From UMGS1663 sp963621995 (GTDB lineage: Bacteria; Bacillota; Clostridia; TANB77; CAG-508), in the NCBI GenBank assembly GCA_963621995.1, contig CAVFFZ010000002.1, positions 1 through 64,000 of the forward strand: a stretch of 64,000 bases of DNA. Direction: 5' to 3'. The notes beneath the pieces are model-generated. The model did not search any database, had not been told where the DNA came from, and saw only the letters and a list, made by a program, of their open reading frames with translations. This document shows, piece by piece, positions 7,134 through 14,412 of this stretch; within the stretch, counting starts at the first letter, position 1, and each line of letters opens with the position of its first letter. A program made the translations under genes and the position numbers.

Positions 7134-7640
7134 ATGGATATTATAAAATCAATTGAACATGAACAATTAAAAAATAAAATTCCTGACCTTCATGTAGGTG
7201 ATACAATTAGAGTACACCAAAGAATTAAAGAAGGAAACAGAGAAAGAATTCAAGTATTCGAAGGAATAGTAATTAAAAAACAAGGTGGAGGATTAAATGC
7301 AACATTTACTGTAAGAAGAGTAGCTTATGGTGTTGGTGTAGAAAAAACATTCTTAATTCATTCACCAATGGTAGAAAAAGTAGAAGTAGTAAGAGTTGGT
7401 AAAACAAGAAGAGCTAAATTATATTACTTAAGAGATAGAGTTGGAAAATCTGCTAAAACTAAAGAAAATTTAGGAGCAAGAATTGAAGATAAAGAAATTA
7501 CAGTTAAAGAAGATTTACTAGAAGAAGTTGAAGAAGCTCCAGCAGTAAAAACTACAGAAACAGTTGTTGAAGAAGTAGTAGATACTGTAAAAGAAGAACC
7601 AGTTGAAGAAGTAAAAAAAGAGCCAAAAACTGAAGAATAA
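7134..7640 (+). CDS. rplS: Ribosomal protein L19 with an acidic C-terminal extension
   Basis: Residues 1 to about 115 are a normal L19 (IPDLHVGDTIRVHQRIKEG, then RIQVFEGIVIKKQGGG, ending KLYYLRDRVGKSAKTKE), a protein at the 30S-50S interface. Family members usually stop there. This one continues for about 50 residues rich in Glu, Val, Thr, Pro and Lys with repeated 'VEE/EEV' patterns, total 168 aa. The tail has normal local base use and one continuous frame, so it is not an obvious read-through. A dispersed hairpin repeat begins at the base after the stop codon. Confidence 0.95.
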   Translation: MDIIKSIEHEQLKNKIPDLHVGDTIRVHQRIKEGNRERIQVFEGIVIKKQGGGLNATFTVRRVAYGVGVEKTFLIHSPMVEKVEVVRVGKTRRAKLYYLRDRVGKSAKTKENLGARIEDKEITVKEDLLEEVEEAPAVKTTETVVEEVVDTVKEEPVEEVKKEPKTEE

Positions 7641-7771
7641 GAACAAATCGGAAAACTAATAAATTTATAGTATATTATTAAAAACCACAAATTATAATTA
7701 CTAATAAATTTAAAATATTGAAGCTTTCCGTAAATTTGTTCTTGTGCGAAATTTTCTCTAAGAGAATCTCT
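7641..7771. repeat. Hairpin repeat family 2, copy 1
   Basis: The ends GAACAAATCGGAAA and TTTCCGTAAATTTGTTC are imperfect inverted repeats. The interior is AT-rich and the outer right flank (GCGAAATTTTCTCTAAGAGA) can itself fold. An almost identical copy lies in inverted orientation at 35531-35670. Both copies begin within a few bases of a stop codon (rplS, metK), which suggests either a terminator-like function or a site preference. Confidence 0.7.
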
Positions 7772-7837
7772 TTGTTTTAGTGGTAATATTAGTGTAACAG
7801 TGTAATAGAAATGTAATATAAAAAAATAAAAAAAATG

Positions 7838-7866
7838 TTGACGAATGTAAAAAAAAGGATTACAAT
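7838..7866 (+). promoter_or_regulatory. Promoter of the LPXTG protein gene
   Basis: TTGACG (7838-7843), 17-nt spacer, TACAAT (7861-7866), about 98 nt upstream of the start. The stretch 7772-7837 shows no gene. Confidence 0.65.
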
Positions 7867-7963
7867 AATAACAGCTCAAATGAGAAATTTATGTTTTTGA
7901 GTATATTTTAAAACAAAAATATAAATACTAATAATAATTTCAGAAGAAAAAGGAGAAAAGAAT

Positions 7964-8314
7964 ATGAAAAAATTGAGTATGAAAAAAGAAGTTTTAGTAA
8001 TAATGATGGTAGTATTTATGTTATTAACAGTATCTACAAAAGTATTAGCAACAGGTACTGGTGGACCAATATCAATCAACATAGTAGCTAACACTACAAC
8101 AGTAACAAATACAACAAATACTACTAATAATACTACTACAACAACAAATATAGTAACACCAGCTACTACAAATATAACAACAAGTAATTATCAAAATACA
8201 ACATTACCACAAACAGGAGATGCTAGTGATTATGCAATATTCCTATTAATAGCAGTAGTTATAATTGTAGCAATATATGCTTACAAAAAAGTAAGAGAAT
8301 ATAATATAAAATAG
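7964..8314 (+). CDS. Small LPXTG cell-wall-anchored protein
   Basis: The 116-aa protein has an N-terminal signal peptide (hydrophobic residues 10-29, likely cleavage after VLA). A Thr/Asn-rich low-complexity linker runs from about 43 to 80. LPQTG (81-85), a hydrophobic helix (about 91-106) and a basic tail (YKKVREYNIK) follow. This is a complete sortase sorting signal. The sortase gene at 8382 is convergent and ends 67 bp away, so it is the natural candidate enzyme. The mature exposed part would be only about 50 residues, nearly all Thr/Asn, possibly a glycosylated stalk; that is inference. Confidence 0.8.
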   Translation: MKKLSMKKEVLVIMMVVFMLLTVSTKVLATGTGGPISINIVANTTTVTNTTNTTNNTTTTTNIVTPATTNITTSNYQNTTLPQTGDASDYAIFLLIAVVIIVAIYAYKKVREYNIK

Positions 8315-8354
8315 ATTATAAATAGTTATTTTATAAAAAATAGTTTAATAAAAA

Positions 8355-8395
8355 TAATCGATGAAAAGAAAAAATCATCGATTATTTTTCTTTTG
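8355..8395. terminator. Bidirectional hairpin between the LPXTG gene and the sortase
   Basis: AATAATCGATGA and TCATCGATTATT flank a short A-rich loop and are followed by a T run. It can serve both convergent genes and overlaps the sortase 3' end. Confidence 0.7.
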
Positions 8396-9056
8396 CTTTA
8401 ATAACAATCCTTGTTCCTTTAATTGTATTACAAGTTATTAATGTTGTTTCTCTAGTTCCATTAGTGTTTTGATTCATACAAGAAGTATCAGTTGCAGGTA
8501 CCTCTAATTTTTCATATATAATATAATCAATTTTATTTGAATTTAAATCATAAATTTCAATTATATCTCCTGTATCTAAAGAAGAAAGTTTGCCAAAATG
8601 TTTTTGATTTCGGTAATTATGGCCGGCAATACATAAGTTACCTATTTCATTAGGCATAGGGCCATAAAAACGACAAGGAGAAATTTCTAATAATTCATCT
8701 GAAACTGTAGACAAAATAGGGTACATTAAATTAATTTTATCTATTTTTAATAATCCAATTACAAAAGGACTAGAGGAAGAATTGGATTCATCCAAAGTTG
8801 AAGTTTTTACAGCCGAATAACTATTATTCATATTATATAGATTTTGAATACTAAAATTGCTTGCAAGACTTTTTGAAAGTTTTTCTTTTTTGTTTGCATT
8901 ATATTTTAATAAAAAGTAAAAAATAATAAGAAAAACTATTAAAATAATAGAAACAAGGAAAATAATTTTAAATTTTTTATTTATATTATTGGATTTAATT
9001 GAATTATAATTTCTTTGATAATTTATGTTTAAATTATTTTCTAATATTTGATTCAT
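8382..9056 (-). CDS. Sortase (class D/E-like)
   Basis: The 224-aa protein has a cytoplasmic N-terminus, a transmembrane segment at about 29-51, and a sortase domain. The catalytic residues are visible: His146 in CIAGHNYRN, Cys209 in TLITC, and Arg216 in GTRIVIK. The TLITC form of the Cys motif fits class D/E housekeeping or sporulation-type sortases better than class A or B. Its partner is probably the convergent LPQTG protein. No pilin-type LPXTG proteins with a class C sortase are present. The ATG at 9056 follows GAAGGAG on the minus strand. Confidence 0.9.
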   Translation of the reverse strand: MNQILENNLNINYQRNYNSIKSNNINKKFKIIFLVSIILIVFLIIFYFLLKYNANKKEKLSKSLASNFSIQNLYNMNNSYSAVKTSTLDESNSSSSPFVIGLLKIDKINLMYPILSTVSDELLEISPCRFYGPMPNEIGNLCIAGHNYRNQKHFGKLSSLDTGDIIEIYDLNSNKIDYIIYEKLEVPATDTSCMNQNTNGTRETTLITCNTIKGTRIVIKAKEK

Positions 9057-9263
9057 AAATACTCCTTCATAAAAAATAGAATTTTATTATATTAGTATTA
9101 ACTAAAAAATGAAAAATATGTCGGAAAATATCTGTTTTATTTACAAATATAAAATTAAAAAATAAGAAAAATATTATTAAAAAAATTCATAAAATTGTTT
9201 CTTTTTTTTGGTGCTTATGATAGAATGTTAAACGAAATAAAAATTATAAGGAGGACTATGAAT

Positions 9264-9971
9264 ATGCCAAATTTGAAATACAAGCGTGTTCTTCTAAAGT
9301 TAAGCGGAGAGGCAATTGGTGGAAAAGAAGGCAGAGGAGTAGATGCAGAAACTTTAGGGAAAATATGTGATGAAATTAAAAAAATGGTAGATTTAGGTGT
9401 AGAAGTAGCAATTGTAGTTGGTGGGGGTAATTTTTGGAGAGGAAGGTATGGACATCAAATGGAAAGAACCACATCAGACTATATGGGAATGCTTGCAACT
9501 ACTATGAATGGTTTAGCTTTACAAGACTCATTAGAAGCAAGAGGTTTAGCTACAAGACTTCAAACGGCTATTGAAATGAGACAAATTGCAGAACCATATA
9601 TTAGAAGAAAGGCAACAAAACATTTAGAAAAAGGAAGAGTTGTTATATTTGCTTGTGGAACAGGAAATCCATTTTTTACAACAGATACAGCAGCAGCACT
9701 TCGTTCAGCAGAGATAGAAGCAGAAGTTATACTTCTTGCTAAAACTATAGATGGAGTATATTCTGCAGATCCAAAAGAAGATAAAAATGCTACAAAATAT
9801 GATGAAATAACATATTTGGATATATTAAATCAAGATTTAAAAGTTATGGATTCAACAGCAACATCACTTTGCAGAGATAACAAAATACCTTTAATAGTAT
9901 TTGGAATAAGTGAACCAGAAAATATGGTAAAAATAATAAAAGGTGAAAAAATAGGAACATATATCAAATAG
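9264..9971 (+). CDS. pyrH: UMP kinase
   Basis: The 235-aa amino acid kinase family protein phosphorylates UMP to UDP with ATP. Motifs: KRVLLKLSGEAIGG at the N-terminus, VVGGGNFWRG, MGMLATTMNGLALQD, and FFTTDTAAALRSAEI. The frame is open to 9195, but AAGGAGG (9248-9254) points to the ATGs at 9258 or 9264. The second has better spacing and gives the usual length. In most Firmicutes rpsB-tsf-pyrH-frr are together; here rpsB and tsf are absent, and a membrane protein gene separates pyrH from frr. Confidence 0.96.
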   Translation: MPNLKYKRVLLKLSGEAIGGKEGRGVDAETLGKICDEIKKMVDLGVEVAIVVGGGNFWRGRYGHQMERTTSDYMGMLATTMNGLALQDSLEARGLATRLQTAIEMRQIAEPYIRRKATKHLEKGRVVIFACGTGNPFFTTDTAAALRSAEIEAEVILLAKTIDGVYSADPKEDKNATKYDEITYLDILNQDLKVMDSTATSLCRDNKIPLIVFGISEPENMVKIIKGEKIGTYIK

Positions 9972-9980
9972 AGGAGAAAA

Positions 9981-10997
9981 ATGATAATATTAGTATTAAT
10001 AAATATAATTTTTATTGTATGTATATATTTAAAGTATTATAAGTTTCCTAAAGATATAGATGTAGATAATATAGAAAATGAAGAGCCAATAATAATTGGG
10101 TATGTTAATGATTTAAATTTCAATAATAATTTTGACTTAATCTTAGCAGAAATAATAGAATTAAATGTAAAAGGGTATATAAAAATTAGTTATAACAAAG
10201 AGAGTATCCAAAAATATGATTATATAATAAGCCAAAATGTTGACATGGCATCAGCTAAATTATCAAAATATGAATTAATGACATTAAACTTTTTGTTTTC
10301 TAATAAGCTAGAGCTTACAAAACAAGAATTGGAAGAAAAATTAAATAATATATATCGTTTATATAATATACAATTTAATGAAGTAGAAAAAATATTAAAT
10401 AAGAAAATTATAGAAGAAAATATTATAGATGAAAAGAAACAAAAGAAACTAACTAAAATAACAAAATGGTGCATAAAAATATCAATTTTGTTAGTTTTAA
10501 TAATAAGTATATTAAATGCAATAGGAATAGTTACTTTTTCAAGGATATATATGTTACTATATATTTTCGAAAAAATAGCATTATGTATGTTAATTTTAAG
10601 AGCAAATGCGTATACAGATAAAGGAAAAATTTTGAAATACAATATTGAAAAATATAAGATGCAACTCCAAGATAAAGAATTTTTAGTTGGAAAAAATACA
10701 ATGCAGAATATAGTATTAAATAAGGAATTTGCAGATTCTATTGCATTACATATAAATACACAAGCAAAAGAAACTTTTATAGATAATAAAATATCTAAAG
10801 ATACAAATATAGTATATAAGAAAACGATTATTATAACATTAGCAGTTATTATATTTTTCTTTTTAGCAATACTAATAATTAGTAGGATAATGATGACATT
10901 ACCTAAAGGTGTTATAATTTGGATATATATAATTATGGCGATATCTGCTGCTTGTGTAGCTGATATAACATTAACATATAAAAAAAATAAAAGATAA
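9981..10997 (+). CDS. Membrane protein resembling the C-terminal half of DUF2207 proteins
   Basis: This 338-aa protein has an N-terminal membrane segment, then a cytoplasmic-type segment (IIGYVNDLNFNNNFDLILAE, then IIELNVKGYIKI) that resembles the 'P-x-x-A-G-x-L...L...LARRGYLKI' region of DUF2207 proteins. Further hydrophobic pairs lie at about 163-205 and 275-325. The large extracellular N-terminal domain of full DUF2207 proteins is missing. It sits between pyrH (9-nt gap) and frr (16-nt gap) and must be cotranscribed with them. Function unknown. Confidence 0.6.
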   Translation: MIILVLINIIFIVCIYLKYYKFPKDIDVDNIENEEPIIIGYVNDLNFNNNFDLILAEIIELNVKGYIKISYNKESIQKYDYIISQNVDMASAKLSKYELMTLNFLFSNKLELTKQELEEKLNNIYRLYNIQFNEVEKILNKKIIEENIIDEKKQKKLTKITKWCIKISILLVLIISILNAIGIVTFSRIYMLLYIFEKIALCMLILRANAYTDKGKILKYNIEKYKMQLQDKEFLVGKNTMQNIVLNKEFADSIALHINTQAKETFIDNKISKDTNIVYKKTIIITLAVIIFFFLAILIISRIMMTLPKGVIIWIYIIMAISAACVADITLTYKKNKR

Positions 10998-11013
10998 AAA
11001 GGAGAATTTTAAA

Positions 11014-11562
11014 ATGGATTATACAAATATTGAAGAAAGAATGAAAAAAACAATAAGTGTTTATGAGGAAAATTTATCAGAAATAAGAGCAGGTAGAGCA
11101 AATCCTGCAATATTAAATAAATTAACAGTAGAATATTATGGAACAGCTACTCCAATTAATCAAGTTGCAGGAATTTCAGTTCCAGAAGCAAGATTAATAG
11201 TAATTCAACCATGGGATGGAAGCGTATTAAAAGAAATAGAAAGAGCGATTTTAGCATCAGACATAGGAATAACACCAAACAATGACGGAAAAGTAATAAG
11301 ATTAAACTTCCCAGAATTAAATGAAGAAAGAAGAAAAGAATTAGTAAAAGACATAAAGAAAATGGGAGAAGAAGCTAAAGTAGCAGTTAGACAAGTAAGA
11401 AGAGATGGATTAGATGAATTCAAAAAACAACAAAAAGATTCATTAATTACAGAGGATGATTTGAAACAAGCAGAAGATCAAGTTCAAAAATTAACAGACA
11501 AATATGTAGAAGAAATAGATAAATTAACAGAAGCAAAAGAAAAAGAAGTAATGACACTATAA
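11014..11562 (+). CDS. frr: Ribosome recycling factor
   Basis: The 182-aa protein has the RRF signature regions (LSEIRAGRANPAILNKLTVEYYG, GISVPEARLIVIQPWD, and the C-terminal coiled helices). With EF-G it splits post-termination ribosomes. It has a clear AAAGGAG site and is followed 19 nt later by uppS, the common frr-uppS-cdsA order. Confidence 0.97.
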   Translation: MDYTNIEERMKKTISVYEENLSEIRAGRANPAILNKLTVEYYGTATPINQVAGISVPEARLIVIQPWDGSVLKEIERAILASDIGITPNNDGKVIRLNFPELNEERRKELVKDIKKMGEEAKVAVRQVRRDGLDEFKKQQKDSLITEDDLKQAEDQVQKLTDKYVEEIDKLTEAKEKEVMTL

Positions 11563-11581
11563 AACAAGATAGGAGACAAAA

Positions 11582-12289
11582 ATGGAAAAGGAAAATATGC
11601 CAAAACATATTGCAATTATAATGGATGGAAACAGAAGATGGGCAAGACAAAAAGGATTAGATCCAAAATTAGGACATAAAGAAGGTGCAAAAACACTAGA
11701 GAAAATAGTACGATATGCCAATAAAATAGGGTTAGGCTATATTACTGTGTATGCTTTTTCAACTGAAAATTGGAAAAGAACAGAGGATGAAGTAGGAGCA
11801 CTTATGTTATTACTTCAAAATTATTTAGATGATTACAGCAAACGAGCAGACACAGAAAATATAAAGGTAAAAGTATTAGGTGATATTTCAGCTTTACCAG
11901 AAGGAATGCAGAAAAGTATTAATAAATGTATGGAAAGAACCAAGAATAATACAGGGGTAACATTTAATATAGCTTTAAACTATGGTGGAAGAGATGAAAT
12001 TGTAAAAGCAGTAAAGAAGATTTCAAAACAAGTAAAAGAAGGCAAAATAAATATAGAAGATATTAATGAGCAATTAATATCAGATAATTTATATACAGCA
12101 GGTGAGCCAGATCCAGATTTGTTAATTAGAACAAGTGGAGAATTAAGAACAAGTAATTTCTTACCATGGCAAATTGTATATTCAGAATTTGTATTTATAG
12201 AAAAGAATTGGCCAGACTTTGATGAAAAAGATTTAGACGAAGCAATAGAAATTTATCAAAAGAGAAATAGAAAATTTGGAGCACAATAG
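11582..12289 (+). CDS. uppS: Undecaprenyl diphosphate synthase
   Basis: The 235-aa cis-prenyltransferase carries HIAIIMDGNRRWARQKG (catalytic Asp), GHKEGAK, the YAFSTENWKR motif and the C-terminal PDLLIRTSGELRTSNFLPWQ. It makes the C55 carrier lipid used for peptidoglycan and, relevant here, for the glycan operon at 57079 onward. cdsA follows after 12 nt. Confidence 0.97.
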   Translation: MEKENMPKHIAIIMDGNRRWARQKGLDPKLGHKEGAKTLEKIVRYANKIGLGYITVYAFSTENWKRTEDEVGALMLLLQNYLDDYSKRADTENIKVKVLGDISALPEGMQKSINKCMERTKNNTGVTFNIALNYGGRDEIVKAVKKISKQVKEGKINIEDINEQLISDNLYTAGEPDPDLLIRTSGELRTSNFLPWQIVYSEFVFIEKNWPDFDEKDLDEAIEIYQKRNRKFGAQ

Positions 12290-12301
12290 AAAGGAATTTA
12301 T

Positions 12302-13111
12302 ATGGATTTAAAAAGAGTATCATCAGCATTAATTGGTTTCCCATTAGTGGCAATAATATTAATTTTTGGAAATAAATATTTAGTAGATATATGCATAAGC
12401 ATAATTGCAATTATGGCATTGCATGAATATTTTCATAGTTTCAAAGAGCAAAACGAAAATAAAGATTTGAGATGGATGGCGTATATATGCGCATTGTCAA
12501 TTGCTTGCATACATATCATACCATCAGAATATGTGTTAAAGGTAATAGCAGCACTTATTCCAATCTCAATTTTAGTATTATTTGCACAAGTAATTGCAAG
12601 TAATATGAAATATAATATAAAGGATATTGCAATTACATGTTTTGGAATTTGTTATATTGTAGTATTTTTAATGTATATTCCAGTAATTCGTGAAATGCCA
12701 AATGGAAGAATCCTAATTTGGTATGTACTTTTCGCAGCTTGGGGTACAGATATTTTTGCATACTTAATAGGAAGAAAATTTGGAAAACATAAATTTACTA
12801 AAATAAGTCCTAATAAAAGTATAGAAGGATGTATAGCAGGAACAGTTGGAGCTACATTAATAATGCTTATATACACATACATATGTAATACATATCTTGG
12901 AATGAATTTCAATTATTTATATATAATACTAATAGGAATAGTGTTAAGTTTAGTGGGGCAAATAGGAGATTTTTCAGCATCTAGCATAAAAAGATATACT
13001 GGAATAAAGGATTTTAGTAATTTAATTCCAGGACATGGTGGAATGTTAGATCGTATAGATAGTGTTATATTTATTGCACCATTTGCGTATTTCTTACTAA
13101 TGTTATTGTAA
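12302..13111 (+). CDS. cdsA: Phosphatidate cytidylyltransferase
   Basis: The 269-aa polytopic membrane protein carries the CdsA signature near the C-terminus (KRYTGIKDFSNLIPGHGGML, then DRIDS). It makes CDP-diacylglycerol, the substrate of PgsA at 56477. In most Firmicutes dxr lies next; here rseP follows directly after 16 nt. Confidence 0.96.
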   Translation: MDLKRVSSALIGFPLVAIILIFGNKYLVDICISIIAIMALHEYFHSFKEQNENKDLRWMAYICALSIACIHIIPSEYVLKVIAALIPISILVLFAQVIASNMKYNIKDIAITCFGICYIVVFLMYIPVIREMPNGRILIWYVLFAAWGTDIFAYLIGRKFGKHKFTKISPNKSIEGCIAGTVGATLIMLIYTYICNTYLGMNFNYLYIILIGIVLSLVGQIGDFSASSIKRYTGIKDFSNLIPGHGGMLDRIDSVIFIAPFAYFLLMLL

Positions 13112-13127
13112 AAGGAGATTTATAGAA

Positions 13128-14390
13128 TTGATTAGCTTTATAATAAATGCTTTAAAAATAATATTTGTTTTAGGTTTTCTAATATTAATTCATGAAGCAG
13201 GACACTTTTTTGTTGCAAGACTATGCAAAGTAACTGTAAATGAATTTTCTATAGGATTTGGTCCAGTTATTTGGAAGAAACAAGGTAAAAAAACTAAATA
13301 TACATTAAGATTAATTCCTTTAGGTGGTTTTGTTAATCTAGAAGGTGAAGAAGAACGTTCAGACAAAGAAGGTTCTTTTAGTACAGCAAGTATTCCAAAA
13401 AGAATGGCTATTATATTAGCAGGTGGAGTAGTAAATATTATTTTTGCATTAATTGTATATTTTTCATTAATGGTTTGTGTTGGAAACAATACTTCTTTAG
13501 TTATAGATTCAACAATTCCAGAATATGCTGCATCAAGTGTTGATATTTTGGAAGGAGATAAAATATTAAAAATAGACAACAAAACAATGCATACTAAAAA
13601 TGATATAGACAAAGCGTTAAAAAAATCTCAAGGAAATAAAATATATATAGTAATTCAAAGAAATGGAGAAAATAAAGAAATTTGTTTAGAACCAACTAAA
13701 AAAGATTACTATAGTACAGGTATATATTTAAAATCTACAACTTCAGGAGAATCTACAAAAATAATTACTGTTGGAGCATCTAGCAGTGCAGAAAAGGCTG
13801 GAATAAAGCCAAATGATGAAATATTAAAAATAAATGATAAAGAAGTTAAAAATCAAACAGAAATTATAAATATAATGAATGAAGAAAAACAAAAAGAAGT
13901 AAAAATAACTATAAAAAGAGGAAATGAAGAATTAGAATTTGTAGTAAAACCAGAAGTATCATATGAATATTACTTAGGAGTTTATTTTAAAAAAGCAGAA
14001 AATAATATTCAAAATAATTTATATTATGCATTTTTTGAAACAGGAGATTTTACATTTTCTATATTTGATAATTTAAAAATGTTATTTACAGGAAAAGCAA
14101 GAGTAGATCAATTTATGGGGCCTGTTGGTATATCAGAAGTAGTTGCTAAAACAAATAAAGTAAAAGATTTTGTAAATATAATGGCACTTATTTCTTTATC
14201 ACTTGGAATTACTAACTTATTGCCAATTCCAGCTTTAGACGGAGGAAAATTCGCATTATTAGTAATAGAATTAATCAGAGGAAAAAAACTTAGTGTAAAA
14301 ACTGAGATAAATATACAATTAATAGGTTTTGCTTTCTTAATTGCATTATCAATATATGTTACTTATAATGATATATTAAGAATATTATAA
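13128..14390 (+). CDS. rseP: RseP-type site-2 intramembrane metalloprotease
   Basis: The 420-aa protein has the zinc site HEAGH in the first membrane helix (about residues 22-26) and the second catalytic motif NLLPIPALDGG near the C-terminus. Two PDZ-like domains lie between (about 125-190 and 205-275); many Firmicutes homologues have one. It cleaves membrane anchors such as anti-sigma factors and leftover signal peptides. The start is a TTG at 13128 with AAAGGAG about 10 nt before it. Confidence 0.94.
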   Translation: MISFIINALKIIFVLGFLILIHEAGHFFVARLCKVTVNEFSIGFGPVIWKKQGKKTKYTLRLIPLGGFVNLEGEEERSDKEGSFSTASIPKRMAIILAGGVVNIIFALIVYFSLMVCVGNNTSLVIDSTIPEYAASSVDILEGDKILKIDNKTMHTKNDIDKALKKSQGNKIYIVIQRNGENKEICLEPTKKDYYSTGIYLKSTTSGESTKIITVGASSSAEKAGIKPNDEILKINDKEVKNQTEIINIMNEEKQKEVKITIKRGNEELEFVVKPEVSYEYYLGVYFKKAENNIQNNLYYAFFETGDFTFSIFDNLKMLFTGKARVDQFMGPVGISEVVAKTNKVKDFVNIMALISLSLGITNLLPIPALDGGKFALLVIELIRGKKLSVKTEINIQLIGFAFLIALSIYVTYNDILRIL

Positions 14391-14412
14391 AGACCATTAA
14401 GGGGAGAAAAAT

